Source: Meghimatium bilineatum (taxonomy: Eukaryota; Mollusca; Gastropoda; Stylommatophora; Philomycidae). Taken from it: 64,000 nucleotides of DNA. The stretch spans positions 50,922,282 to 50,986,281 of the forward strand of contig CM067317.1 of NCBI GenBank assembly GCA_034231615.1, given 5' to 3'. The position numbers and the translations under genes were made by a program. The notes below the pieces were generated by a model, which worked only from the letters and a program-made list of their open reading frames with translations, had not been told where the DNA came from and searched no databases. This document shows, one piece after another, positions 44,305 through 55,194 of the stretch (position 1 is its first letter; every line of letters begins with the position of its first letter).

Positions 44305-44520
44305 AATACAGAATCCACCAGCTATTTATATCTTCAGCGATGAGGATGCGCGTGTAAAAAAAATCTTGACCGATCCAGTCTTTGATACCGTCTACCCATG
44401 ATTTTCTTTCTTGACTCTGTTTCTTCTATCCTACACTGTTCCCAGCAATATCTGTTTTCATTGAGTATCTGACTGCATCACATGTTCAAACAATACCATT
44501 TTTTGGTGCTTTACTGTTTG
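44305..44520 (-). pseudogene. LINE 3' end, family of 41745-42960
   Basis: Minus-strand pieces ILIAEDINSWWILY, a Lys/Arg-rich segment and KQILLGTV match TLIRIAEDRIRWRTLC and KTILQGTV of the better copy. Truncated upstream at about 44520. Confidence 0.65.
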
Positions 44521-44734
44521 AAAGTACACCATTGATTCTTGTTTGATATATCTGTTTTATCTCTTACGTACACATTTGTTTTATGTTATACATAGGAGAC
44601 TTACAGAACTCGCCTACAATACTTATAATTGAAGACACATTGTTTAATATATTTTAAATGAAACTTTAGCAAGTATATTGCAAATGGCGCTATACTTCAC
44701 CAATCTTAAAAGTCGCGGTATTTCATCATTCTTA

Positions 44735-44885
44735 TATGAAGCTTTACCTCAAAATTCTTAAATGACGCTTCTTTTATCAATTTTAGATGACTCTTTATTT
44801 CATCAGTATTAGATGACACTTTATTTCATCAATCTTGAATGTCATTTTATTTCAATAATCTTGAATGACACATTATTTCATATTC
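44735..44885. repeat. degenerate 28-31 bp tandem repeat, about 5 copies
   Basis: Unit type CATCAATCTTGAATGACACT plus TTATTT. Confidence 0.75.
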
Positions 44886-45888
44886 CTATTCATAATAACT
44901 ATACTTTACATAAATTATATTTCTACTTTTTTTTATGCAAGGGCTGTAACTTATGGAATTTATAAAATTGCACACTTGTGTATACGTTATATTTCTTGAT
45001 ACGAGTTAAGTTTAATACGCTCAGTCAAGCAGATGATATTCGAAGAAGTCGTAAGATTGTTCAGAAAGAACACTACAACCATAAGATGTATATTGTAATT
45101 GACATAAACAGTTATTTAGAATGATTTAGTCTGTCATTAATTACGGCAACATTTCTTTTGCCAATTTTGATCCTTATCAATCAAAGCTGGCAAGAATTCA
45201 CAGACAACCTTTTCCCATGTTTAATTTTGTCAAACTTCTCTCCCCCCCCCCATCCCGACTCTGCAATAAAAAATTGCGGAAAAAGTATCCAAGAGCTACA
45301 TAATTTATTTATTTCATATTCTTAAAAAGACTTTTCAAATGTATAAATGAAGTTAATAAATTACATTTGATGACAAAACGAACACACGAAATAATAATTA
45401 ATGCTTAATTAAGATAAATGGTATGATAAGAAAACAAAGAAGATTAATGTCATGATAAACACCACCACCTCTATACAAAGAATGGAGGAGCCACTGTGTC
45501 CTTGGACTTTACAAATTGAAACGTGTCCCTGGGTGGGCATCCTTGAGGAAGTGGTAAGCAGGGATTGAACTTAGATCGACTACGTATACTTCAAACGAGG
45601 TGTTCAGCTGCAAGTGAATATGTCTCGTGTAATTAAACGATAAAATGCCCCCTCTATTATCAGTACTGAACCTTTCTCACCTTCCTGGCCGTGGTTCCGG
45701 AAAAGGAAACATTACTACCATAGAGTTAGACTAGAGTTGTTTTACCCTTTTAGCCGAGATATCTTCACCAACATAGTGAGCACCTACTCCATATTTAAAC
45801 TTCTTCACAAATTTACATCAGATCAGGACCATATGGTATCCTACATTTTCCTTTCTCATCTGCTTCAAAAAAAAAGGCTGAAAGACTT
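44886..45888. other. non-coding stretch
   Basis: No gene recognised. A short poly-C run is at 45241-45250. Confidence 0.35.
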
Positions 45889-45900
45889 TTTCTTGAGTAT

Positions 45901-46181
45901 CTTCTTCTTCTTCTGCGTTCGTTCTCAAACTCCTGCAAATTATCAGGATGTAGTCCGGAGAACGGAATGCGTTGTGTCATGGATTACAGCATTGCTGCGA
46001 TATCTGCGCCTTTCGGCCTGACACATCTGACTTCAGCACGGCTTTAGGTCACTGACCCTATATGGGATGGGACAGCCAACTCCATCCCATAACCTCCTTA
46101 GTCGCCTCTTACGACATGCATTGAAGGTAAACATTATTGCTATGTTTTGCCTCCCTTTCGGGCCCTGGAAACACACGGGCG
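45901..46181 (-). mobile_element. 281-bp GAA-tailed SINE, full length with target duplication
   Basis: In element orientation it begins CGCCCGTGTGTTTCCAGGGC, passes GTCGTAAGAGGCGACTAAGG, GATGGAGTTGGCTGTCCCAT and GGCCGAAAGGCGCAGATATC, and ends AACGCAGAAGAAGAAGAAG. It is flanked by TTTCTTGAGTAT at 45889-45900 and 46182-46193. It is exactly as long as the copy at 52375-52655, so the 5' end is fixed rather than randomly truncated, which is a SINE hallmark. I cannot name a tRNA, 5S or 7SL head. The GAA tail implies mobilisation by a LINE with a matching 3' end, not identified here. Confidence 0.85.
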
Positions 46182-46193
46182 TTTCTTGAGTAT

Positions 46194-46734
46194 GAACATT
46201 GCTTTCTAAAGAAACCAATTATAGGCCATAAATGGTTTCAGTTTTCTCACTTGCGCTTGCATATTGTGCTGTCCTGTATCGCTGAACTATCCTCGCATGT
46301 ACTGAATATGTGAACATGGTTTCTCTGCAGATTTTCTCAATATATTCGCTTTCGTGAGCTTTCATACTTGACAACCAGTACATATAAAATTTAAATTTCA
46401 ATATATACACTTTTGTAGTTACTTTTATAAAAGATATTCGATGATTGGACATCATTCAGTCCATTACCGTGTCCACCCGGCCACTAACTTCTCTTGGTTA
46501 TCTGAATCGTACTCACCTTATTATTCGTTAGGTCATGAAAGAACTCTAGGCCAAAACAACATTTTTGGCAGTAACAGGTTCATGAGAATCCCGTGAAACT
46601 TACTGAACATAAAACTCTCTGAGCATATTATCGAATGTATATAAGAGATTGACAGTGCTCGAATAAATTCATTTGAAAATGCAATGCATAAGTATGGTTA
46701 TCTCTCTACAGAACAACGATACATCATCATTTAG
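46194..46734. other. non-coding stretch
   Basis: No feature recognised. It would be expected to contain the 5' inverted repeat of the following Tc1-like element, but none could be matched. Confidence 0.35.
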
Positions 46735-47265
46735 ACACTTATAGACTGGGCAATCACAAAGTGTAGTGATCAGACAATTTAATGTGGTTAAAAGTGCATC
46801 ATTAGTACATAGAAGTATCATTAGTCGCCTTTGGAAGCGATTTCAACAAACGGGCTCAGTGGCAGACCGGCCGTGCAGTGGAAGACACATGTTCACAACT
46901 ACTGTCGTAGACCACTTCATATGTGTGCATCACCTCAGTAATCAATTTGCATCTGCAATCACCACAGTGCAGTCAATGCCAGCAGCTCATCGAATTTCAG
47001 ATAAAAGGTCAGGAACCTACGGCATGACGCTAGTCTTTGGGCTAGAAGACACTGTAGAGGTCCTATACTTACGGACAGGCATCGTCAGAACCAACTGCAG
47101 TGGGCGAACCAGCGTCAATGGACAGTTATAAATGACTGGAGACGGATTTGGTTTAATTAAAGTCTGAACGTTTCTCCGTGCAAAGGTTGAAACATTAATT
47201 CTGTAAAATAAAATTTTGGTTCACGTTGGAAATAATGTTGCGTTTCTTTTTTTTTGGAACAGTAT
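46735..47265 (+). pseudogene. Tc1-like transposase remnant, catalytic domain deleted
   Basis: The frame from about 46760 reads VHRSIISRLWKRFQQTGSVA and DRPCSGRH, the second helix-turn-helix of Tc1 transposases and the GRPR-like hook. It continues HFICVHHLSNQFASAITTVQ and MPAAHRISDK. A frameshift near 47007 moves the reading to HDASLWARRHCRGPILTDRH, then NDWRRIWF. At about 47150 the sequence drops directly into a non-coding 3' region ending GTTGCGTTTCTTTTTTTTTG plus GAACAGTA. The DD34E catalytic core is absent, so this is an internally deleted, inactive copy. Inverted terminal repeats could not be paired by eye. Confidence 0.78.
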
Positions 47266-47714
47266 TAATGTATATGGTTCAATACAACTAGTGCCTGCAT
47301 TTTAACGAAACAAATTTCTACACTTTACAATATTCAACGAAACGAAATAGCGATAAAGGAACATTTTACAGTCGCTAGTACTGCTACTGGAACAATTAAT
47401 CTACGCTCGACACACTGAGAGCCCCTCCGCCCTCCATGTATAACCTTGGGGGCGGCTCTCAATGCGTAGCGCGCAGATCGATACATCCAACAGCAGACCT
47501 AGCGATTTTTTAATCTGAGTTCAGTGACATCACGAAAGCTAAATGAAACTGTGGATATTATTAAAACTTTGGAATGTAGACAATTCTCCTTGTATTGAAC
47601 CATATGTATATTGTATTAATTGTTTTTATTAGATATATAATTGTTACATTTCTTCTTCTTCTTCTTTCGTTCCATTGAAACCTGTCTATATCTGTAATTA
47701 TGTCTCCTTAATAA
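47266..47714. other. non-coding stretch
   Basis: A (TTC)n run at 47652-47669 is followed by TTTCGTTCCATTGAAACCTG. This may be the edge of another GAA-tailed element, but the body does not match. Confidence 0.3.
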
Positions 47715-47950
47715 AACTAACTGTCGTTTATAGTTCATACAGTGGCCCATAGAGCTTTGATTCCAGTTTTGTTTCCTCTGACCAATATGTCTGCCTCAGC
47801 GTTTCATGCTCAGAACACTCTTGAAGTATATGTTTGGCACTCTATGCTGCCTGTTCACATGTACACATGGCCGTGTTGCCAATCTTGAATTTTGTATACA
47901 TGTGACTGCGGAGTCGGTTGTGTCCTGTTCTGAGGCGTAGAATTATAACT
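47715..47950 (-). pseudogene. LINE C-terminal CxC...HxxxxC fragment
   Basis: Minus-strand frame reads LRTGHNRLRSHMYTKFKIGN, AMCTCEQAA, a stop, then SAKHILQECSEHETLRQTYW and KLESKLYGPLYEL before a stop. This is the well-known end of jockey-type LINE proteins carrying RNase H (L-R-T-G-H-N-R-L ... C-x-C ... H-I-L-Q-x-C ... L-R ... W). It is 5' truncated and has one in-frame stop. It differs from the terminal motif of 236-1440. Confidence 0.78.
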
Positions 47951-48009
47951 TGTTCTGATTAATTGTTAAATATTTAAGGTCATGTGTATTGCCGGAACCT
48001 GAAAGGAGA

Positions 48010-48225
48010 TAAATGAATATCAGCACTAAGGTACAACTAAGGAGGTATCGCGGTGGGATTGACTGTCCCATCCCATTGGTCTTAGTGACCAAATGTTATG
48101 CCGAAACCCAACATGTCAGGACGAAAGGCACAAATATTGCAGAAGCTGTAAACCATGACACAGCATAATACATTCTATGAACTACAGTCGGCTAACAGCA
48201 GAAGTTTGGGATTAATGGCAGAAGA
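48010..48225 (+). mobile_element. GAA-tailed SINE-like element, old copy
   Basis: Contains GACTGTCCCATCCCATTGG, TATGCCGAAACCCAACATGT, CAGGACGAAAGGCACAAATA, CCATGACACAGCATAATACA and the tail GCAGAAGAAGAAGAAAA, in the same order as the 281-bp copies but with many differences. The 5' part is missing. Confidence 0.7.
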
Positions 48226-48894
48226 AGAAGAAAAATTAAACGAAAATATAAATGTTATGACTAAGTTCAACATATTTTTTCTGATCATTTCTGAAAATGT
48301 CAAATTTATATGGATGAGATTCACTGGATATCTCTGGCTTTATTCGTCTTGACAGGCGGTTTGAAATAGGCAAATAACTGTTGGAGCTGATGTGGTACGA
48401 GGATGACAGGACTTCTCATAATTAAATCTTCCCATCTATGAGTGATATTCTCTGCCACAGAAGACACATGGGAATCTCACATCGCTGGGTTGTTGTTTCT
48501 TGTCGTCTTCCGCTCTGCCTCGTTATTGAATTCTCAATAAAAAAAACAAATAATAATAATAATAATATAGATACGCTGTAGTTTAAATACACTTTATCAT
48601 GTGTAGTTTTATAAATGAACAATGAATCAAGGTTATGCTTAGGCTTTGTATTCTCCTATTCCACTTAATTTAGGCGCATTGTGGGAATACGGTGTTAGTC
48701 ACGTGTTTTTCATTACCAACGGCTTACCTAGGGATGATGCGGTCAGAATAAAGTATGCCGCCTTTACTTTCCCAAAAAATATCTGGTACCTATTTTAAAT
48801 AGACTGAGTCTACATAGGAGCTCTTGGTAGTTTAAAAATACTTTCAGTTGAACTAGAAACGGCAATTGTAGTTAAAGCAATGATGAATTACCAT
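48226..48894. other. non-coding stretch
   Basis: (AAT)n at 48550-48567; no gene recognised. Confidence 0.35.
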
Positions 48895-49130
48895 AGTATG
48901 CGGAATGTCTTTGAGTCTAACAAATGGCCCACCAGATCAACCCGCTCCTGCAAAAAAAAACCTCAGTAGATGACAGGCATATACATTGAGGCTTTCTTCT
49001 TATGAATGCTTCCTAACACTTTATATATACACTGTGTTTCTCATATTTTATCTATACACTGTGTTAATCAGACTTTTTTTGCATATTTTTATTTTGTATT
49101 ATCTGTGTGTATGAGCGCACCGTGACCGTC
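48895..49130 (+). mobile_element. (CCAA)-tailed retroposon, 5' part
   Basis: ACAAATGGCCCACCAGATCA, CCTCAGTAGATGACAGGCAT, ATTGAGGCTTTCTTCTTATG and GTGTGTATGAGCGCACCGTG match the 5' half of 30879-31568. Truncated after about 235 bp, at the place where the other copies have their TA/TG tract. Confidence 0.72.
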
Positions 49131-49611
49131 GGCTAATATAGAAGACCAAACTGATAAACGTAAACAAGTCTTTATTCGGTACGTTTTTGATTATTGTCTG
49201 GACAATATTTATAAAATTGGAGTCGCCCGCCAAACATAGCCAAGGCAGACCAATTAAACTTACGGCAATAATCACAATCGGCCTTCTAGGTCATCAGTCC
49301 ACAGGTCGTTACCCGAGCCCGGTCGTGGCACGTCTTTGGTTTGGGAGGGGGCCAGAAATGGTCTGAACAGTTTGACATGTGTTAACAAAATTTGACAAAG
49401 AAAGTAAAGAATGTTGTTTTTATAAACTAATTAACTTGCTTGAATTTGAAATATGTTTCTAACAATGCTAAATACATGATATAATTTGTTATTTGTGTGC
49501 TAAGTATTTCTATGGAGGGGGTGGGGGATTGACATAATCCAGTAGGATGTCCTTGAATTGTTAACAGTTGTTGGGGAGGGATTGAATTTATGAACAGCTC
49601 CTTTCATCATT
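49131..49611. other. non-coding stretch
   Basis: No gene recognised. Confidence 0.35.
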
Positions 49612-50350
49612 CAATCAATCAATCAAGTGTCATGCCGAATGGCATAGGCGATCATGTTTCTCCACGATTCTCTGTCTCTTGTGTTGTCAATAAGCTCGGT
49701 TGGTGAACTTCTCCCGCGCCATAATACTAGTCCATCTAGCAACTTCTCTCTTTGTCATCCCGTCTTTTCTCCCTTTGATCTTTCCAGTGGTTTTTAATTG
49801 TTTAAGCTGTGTTTTTGTCGGCACACGCCCTAGAAACCTTGACTACCTGCCCCCAATGTTTGATATAATTATTTATTTTTTACGCAAGCATCAATGAGAA
49901 CATCTACATTAGTTTTCTTGGCTGTCCATGGTATTTTCATCATTCTTCTCAGAAATCACATCTCCGTAGCCTCCAGTTCGTTTTGAATTATTTATTTTTT
50001 ACAGTCAATGCTTCACATCCATAAAAAAGAATTGGTTTGATATAACATCTCAGCTTTCGGATTCGGGTCTGGTTCCATTGGTTCCAGTGTACAAAATGGT
50101 TCTCATGTTTTGGAATGCTGATTTGACTTGTGCTGTTCGGCTCTTTATCTCACTTGAGCATCTACCTTCTGATGCCAAGATATTTCACTTATTCAACTTG
50201 TGTTATTTTGTGTCATTAATCATTAAGTTGCATCTTGGTGGTTTCATTAAAAGGTCTTTCACATCAGCGTGAAATGTTTGAGAATCACTGCTCTTAAGTG
50301 CTTCTATTTGACTTTGTCAATGAGTACGAAATTATTGCCGTTAATGAAGA
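49612..50350 (-). pseudogene. GHVMR-family LINE, RT thumb to C-terminus
   Basis: Minus-strand blocks: SQTFHADVKDLLMKPPRCN, HKLNK.NILASEGRCSSEIK, SRTAQVKSAFQNMRTILYT (RT thumb), LEATEMWFLRRMMKIPWTAK, KTNVDVLI, REKLLDGLVLWRG and NTRDREWWRNMIAYAIRHDT, then a stop and the (TGAT) tail at 49606-49622. It is the longest copy of the family whose 3' end built the 3274-4125 array. The usual FGHVMR block is degraded here. Several stops and shifts; inactive. Confidence 0.78.
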
Positions 50351-50429
50351 GACCTGGTGAAGTCTGAAAGCGCTTGAGTGTAAATATAATTTGACAGTGT
50401 TTGAAAAAGGGAGATATCTCAATGGAACA

Positions 50430-50940
50430 TTCATCATCATCATCATTGTTGACTCTTTGTCAACATGTTCACTCTGCCACGATGTCAGACTCTAATATTT
50501 TCTCACTCTGTCGTCTTCAAATTCTCTTGCCTTATATCTTGTCAATTGTTAAAATGATCTTCAGACCTCCATGTCTCATAACATGTTCACAAAATAAAGA
50601 TTGCCTCTCTATCTGGTATTATTACGTAACCCCAGTCTCGCCTTTGCCTCTTTCCGAATCTCCTTGTTAGTTTTTTTAGCTGCACATGATACTCTTAGCA
50701 ATCTTCCATAGAACCAGGTATATGTTGCCTGGAGTTTTCCACTATCATGTTTATGTATTGTCCTAGACTTGCACCCATATGTTAGTATAAGTATTATGTT
50801 GCTCTTGAAAGTTCTCTTCCATGCATCTATTGACAGGGAAATATTGCTGAGTATATTCTTCATTTTCATAAATGCTGTCTTTGTCTACCCTATTCTGTTT
50901 CTTATCTCTGATCTATTCTTGTTACTATGACTTACTTCTT
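50430..50940 (-). pseudogene. RTE-like LINE C-terminus with (ATC)n tail
   Basis: Frame 50869-50609 reads NILSNISLSIDAWKRTFKSN, ILTYGCKSRTIHKHDSGKLQ, FYGRLLRVSCAAKKTNKEIR and KEAKARLG. Further blocks continue in other frames to the tail (ATCATCATCATCATT on plus, 50432-50446). The Y-G-C-x-S/T-x-T block and R-x-L-R-x-x-W/C-x-x-K-x-T-N segment are post-palm RT landmarks. Related to 41268-41735. It is immediately followed, in the same orientation, by the LINE ending at 49612. Confidence 0.72.
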
Positions 50941-52364
50941 GTTAGAAAAATGTGCTAGTTTCCCATTACCTTCCACATTTATATTGAGTTGTAAGAGATG
51001 TTATCCGTATTTATATCCTCTACATTTGACAACACTTTATGTCAGGACAAATTAGTGCCCCTCTCCGCAATGTAACATTAGCAGGCTTCACACTAGTTGG
51101 TTAACACACATTTCCGAAATTTGCTTTACTTTATTATTAGTTTTTTATAATATTTTACCGCTACTGATGATAACGTATCAAACTGGTAATAAAAAACTTG
51201 ATTAAATTTTCACAAGAATAGACAGAAAATGTATTGGTTTTCTTGTTAACACATTTAATGAAACACATTGAAACGATAAGTTAAATATAGCGTAACCAAG
51301 GGAAACAAGAGAGCAATTAAGAATACAAAAACAATAAGTGGAAGCAATCAGTTCAGAAACCCATCCCACTTAAATGTTTTTATTTATATAATATATAATA
51401 TATCTTCATAAGATTCATCTAGGTCGGCAACCTATTTTTATAGAAGGCATCTACTGGGAAGTTAGTGAAACGATCCATCCTTTTTGAAATAATCACAACT
51501 ACCATACATTTTTACTTTTGACAACAGTCAAATATATTTGTTAGACAATATATAGTGCCGCACATAGGTCTAGAGTAAATTATGGTGGAGATTACTTACA
51601 CAAGAATATGTCATCAAAATATCTTCTCATAGATCTTTTGATGTTATGGAATAGGTTAATGATTAATTTAAATGAATGAATCATGGCGTCATAATGACGA
51701 CATGTAATGTCAAAAAGAGTTTTCTAAGAAACGATGATTGTATAATGTAAAAACAGAATGGGTCCGCTTAAAAGGAAAATAGCAATGTGTTTACTGTAAG
51801 ATAAATTCATGTAATGTTTATTTATAGCACAGTTGAATAGCTTTTGCCCTCAAACAAATGTAATTATCTCTAAGGTATTAATGTAAATTTTTGCATATCA
51901 TGATATATTTGGGTAGACCTAATTAATATATACTTCATATTTCTGTATCATGTCCAGTTTTTTATAAACGAATCAAATGCTTTAATCTATATCGACTTAC
52001 TAATTATTGTGTATCCTATAGATAAAAGAAATTGTATATGAGTTGATTAGGCATATGTGTGTCTACTATTACAATAATGTTAGCACCATGTTTACATAGG
52101 AATGAATGAATACCTGTAGAAGATGATTTCTTAAATAATATGTATGCGAGATACTGGTGAGAATATTTGTCATTTGACATTTAGTGCGGTACCGTACTGG
52201 GGCTTCCATTATCTAATGATTTCTTTAAGTATCACCACTTTGCGGTTCATAATTATCATAATGGAACATTGCCCATATAATTTTCTTGTCACTTACGGTA
52301 AGGTCATCTATTAATTCGGGCGTCATGGACGTTTCGTTGAGTGGAATAGTGTTTTTGTTCAGTC
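50941..52364. other. non-coding stretch of 1.4 kb
   Basis: AT-rich; no genes or repeat families recognised. Confidence 0.4.
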
Positions 52365-52374
52365 AAATATTTAT

Positions 52375-52655
52375 CTTCTTCTTCTTCTGCGTTCGTTCTC
52401 AAACTCCTGCAGATTAGCAGGATGTAGTCCGGAGAACGGAATGAGTTATGTCATAGTTTACAGAACTGCTGCGATATCTGCGCCTTTCGGCCTGACACAT
52501 CCGACTTCAGCATGGCTTTGGTTTACTGACCCTATATGGAATGGGACAGCCAACTCCATCCCATAACCTCCTTAGTCGCCTTTTACGACATGCGTGGAAG
52601 GTAAACAGTGTTACTATTCTTTGCTCCCCTTTCGGGCCCCGACAACACAGGGGCG
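52375..52655 (-). mobile_element. 281-bp GAA-tailed SINE, full length with target duplication
   Basis: Nearly identical to 45901-46181 and of equal length. Flanked by AAATATTTAT at 52365-52374 and 52656-52665. The plus strand begins with the complement of the tail (CTTCTTCTTCTTCTGCGTTC) and ends GCCCCGACAACACAGGGGC. The 13-codon-scale frames crossing it are not genes. Confidence 0.87.
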
Positions 52656-52665
52656 AAATATTTAT

Positions 52666-53337
52666 TAAATGTTTAGTACTTGTGAATTATGAGCTTTATC
52701 TTCTGATGCCACAACGTTGTAATATAAAGTATTGTCTAATATCAAAGACGACGGTCTATCCAATGAATGAAGTGCACTATTAAAATACACGATTCTTGAA
52801 ATATCTTGCCACTAATCTCTGTTTGATAATCCATATTATTTGTGGATTTTGAAACAAATATGAGCTCATCAGCTCAGTATTATTTAGAAGATCATGACGA
52901 ATGCTTCCTGCATGTGCAAGTATTAGATGCTGATCTTTTCTGCTTGGTAACAATCTCCTAGATTCAAATCAAATCAGTCTCGTTCATGACTGCGTGAGCA
53001 GTGATCCAAGTTTAATCTAAATACACTATAACATAACAATCTCACCTCATTTCTCTGACATGGCGTAAGTATTTGTTTCTCATTTCAATTGTGAATTCTC
53101 ACAAATAAAGTTTCTATCACAAACATCCTAAAAGTGAATCCCAAACTCCTAACAGTTCTTCATAGCTCATATTTGGAAATATCAATATCATTATTCTTAA
53201 CCAACTTTTCAATTTCCTTAAACTCACTGCCTCGTTATTGTTAAACATATTGCAAAGTTCTCTTCAGATTAATTTTCTGTCAAAATTATCCACAATTCCT
53301 GGCCTAATCTTCGCGTGTGACCTAAAGGGAACATATC
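52666..53337. other. non-coding stretch
   Basis: No feature recognised. Confidence 0.35.
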
Positions 53338-53457
53338 ACCGAAGATGGATGTGTCGGACCATTGGCTCAAACAAAACGGCGACGTAACGCATTTTCATTC
53401 TCTGGATTACATTCTGCTGGAAATCTAGTACAATGAACACCGAAGAAGAATAAGAGG
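53338..53457 (+). mobile_element. short-subfamily GAA-tailed SINE copy
   Basis: CACCGAAGATGGATGTGTCG, CATTTTCATTCTCTGGATTA, CATTCTGCTGGAAATCTAGT and the tail CGAAGAAGAATAAG closely follow the insert at 10417-10570 and share its start point, which suggests a real short subfamily. Confidence 0.7.
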
Positions 53458-53845
53458 AATTAGAAAATTCTGATGTTGCTATCTAACTGTGCAATGATCG
53501 TTTACTTATCCCCAAGTAATGAAGAGTCCTCTTTTCTGCGTTTGAAATGGAATACTATAGTTTACCCCGAGCAACTTCTTTGCAGAAATACTTAAAAATC
53601 GTATTTGTGACTGGTGTAATGTCTTAACCTTTACTCGCAGATGCACTTTTTTTTTAAACTTAACTACACATCACTTGTAGAAACACTTCTGACAAACAAA
53701 TGTGAGCGTTACACGGGATATAACACAAAAAACCGCATATCTTGTGTTCAAGAGTTCAAAATAGTGAAACATCACTCTTAAATCATGCTAATTGTATGAT
53801 AAACCAATCATGTGTAACTGAGCTCTTACATTTGGTGTTCATTCA
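53458..53845. other. non-coding stretch
   Basis: No feature recognised. Confidence 0.35.
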
Positions 53846-54325
53846 TCATCATCAAGTGCCGTCTCCGCAACGAAGGTTGGCTGCAACGTATCTCCAACAT
53901 CTCCTGTCTCTTGTCTTGGTGGTACACTCTGCTAGACTGTAACCTGTCCATCGTGTAATGTTACTCTCCCACTTGTATCTCTGCCTACCTCTTGCTCGCT
54001 TCCCTTTGACTTTACCCTCAAGTAAGGTCTTCAATAGGGTGTCATGTCTTTTAATGTGTCCAAAGTATTTTATTTGCCTCATCTTTATTTCTCTTAGTAG
54101 TTCTTTCTTCATATTAAGTGTCTTTAGCACCTCTTTATTTGTTTTCTTCTCTTTCCATGATGTTCTCCATATTCTTCTATATACCCACATCTCAAAGGCA
54201 TCAATTTTGTCTTCTAATTGTTTATTTAGTGTCCATGTTTCTGAGCCATACATTAATATGGAATAGATGTAGCATTTTATAATTCTCATTTTTAACTTGT
54301 TTGTAATTTGTTTAGATATTAATAA
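53846..54325 (-). mobile_element. FGHIKR-family LINE, 5'-truncated reference copy
   Basis: The best copy of the family with tails at 10950, 12562, 17348, 28785 and 54889. The 3' end reads GGCACTTGATGATGATGA on the minus strand (53858-53841). The 5' truncation is at about 54325 within the RT thumb. There is no palm or endonuclease. Confidence 0.78.
53852..54289 (-). CDS. LINE ORF2 C-terminal fragment, open frame
   Basis: 145 codons without a lesion. MRIIKCYIYSILMYGSETWT is the RT thumb block (YGSETWTL at 14-21). YRRIWRTSWKEKKTNKEVL follows, then YFGHIKRHD at 75-83, a basic KGKRARGRQRYKW stretch at 95-107, WTGYSLAE at 114-121, TRDRRCWR at 126-133, and the end NLRCGDGT. This is the standard C-terminal domain of RTE-like LINE proteins, thought to bind nucleic acid; the catalytic palm is missing, so it cannot act as an RT alone. 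The open frame suggests recent insertion rather than function. Confidence 0.75.
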   Translation of the reverse strand: MRIIKCYIYSILMYGSETWTLNKQLEDKIDAFEMWVYRRIWRTSWKEKKTNKEVLKTLNMKKELLREIKMRQIKYFGHIKRHDTLLKTLLEGKVKGKRARGRQRYKWESNITRWTGYSLAECTTKTRDRRCWRYVAANLRCGDGT

Positions 54326-54589
54326 TTATTCATTAGCACTGCAATAATGTTGCGTTTGTTTTTGTTAATAATGATTATCTCGTGACACGAAAAACTACCT
54401 AGCTAACTATTCAATGCACCAAAAATGATTTAGTCCACAATATGAACTCTTGACCCTGACTACGTGCCGATTGTCGCAGAAACTTCTCACTCCCTCACCC
54501 TGTTGCAAGGTTTATCACAGGTGGATCGTTGACGTCGAGTCTGCTGGCCTTGTTCCAAGTGCGCAATAGAAAGTAAGTAATAACGGGAA
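54326..54589. other. non-coding stretch
   Basis: No feature recognised. Confidence 0.3.
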
Positions 54590-54888
54590 TATCCAATTAA
54601 TTGTGGAATTGCATTAAAAATTCATATTAAATCTATTAAAAGACAATCTGCATTTTTTGGCCTCTTCATGAGACAGGCAGGCTTGGAGAACATAGTCACA
54701 ACAGGCAAGATTGAAGGCAACAGAGACGGAGGGTGACAAAAACAACGTGAGAAAATATTAGACAGTTTTACAACCTGGCACGGCAGGGAAACAACAACGA
54801 TCTTGATACATAATACTGTAGACAGAGAACTGTGGAGAGCCATGATCGCCTACGTCAGCCGCCATGCACCTGATGATGATGATTAAAC
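54590..54888 (+). pseudogene. GHVMR-family LINE C-terminus
   Basis: Plus-strand frame reads FFGLFMRQAGLENIVTTGKI, EGNRDGG, one stop, QKQREKILDSFTTWHGRETT, LIHNTVDRELWRAMIAYVSR and HAPDDDD before TAA. It matches G-H-V-M-R ... L-E-H-L-V-T-T-G-K-I-E-G ... D-R-E-x-W-R-x-M-I-A-Y. The Asp run at the end comes from the (GAT)n tail. A single nonsense codon near 54736 (TGA after GG) breaks it. Confidence 0.8.
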
Positions 54889-55085
54889 ATATTAAAGACT
54901 ATTAGAAAACCTTACTGTCGGGTAAAGTCGAAGGAGACGAGCAAGAGGTAGGCAGAGATGCAAGTGAGAGCGAAACATCACGAGATGGACTCTAGACGAG
55001 TGCACCACCAAGGCAAGAGACGAGGGTATGTTGGAGGTCAGTTGAAACCAACCTTCGTTGCGGAAACGGTACTCAGTGAGGATGA
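54889..55085 (+). pseudogene. FGHIKR-family LINE 3' end abutting another LINE tail
   Basis: Starts within the HIKRHDT codons (ACATATTAAAGACT) directly after the GATGATGATGATTA tail of the preceding LINE. It continues GTAAAGTCGAAGGAGACGAG, GTAGGCAGAGATGCAAGTGA and CAACCTTCGTTGCGGAAACG and ends near GAGGATGATTATT. Frames are broken. Confidence 0.72.
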
Positions 55086-55194
55086 TTATTATTTATCAAG
55101 AAAACAAATTCCAAAATAGTTTAAAAGTAATGTTAAATACATAAAATTCTTCAATGAGTTACGATTCCGTATATATAATCGTTGTAAGCATTGC

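Noticed and set aside
46194..46740. 5' terminal inverted repeat of the Tc1-like element
   Set aside because: No stretch complementary to the 3' end GTTGCGTTTCTTTTTTTTTG plus GAACAGTA could be found.
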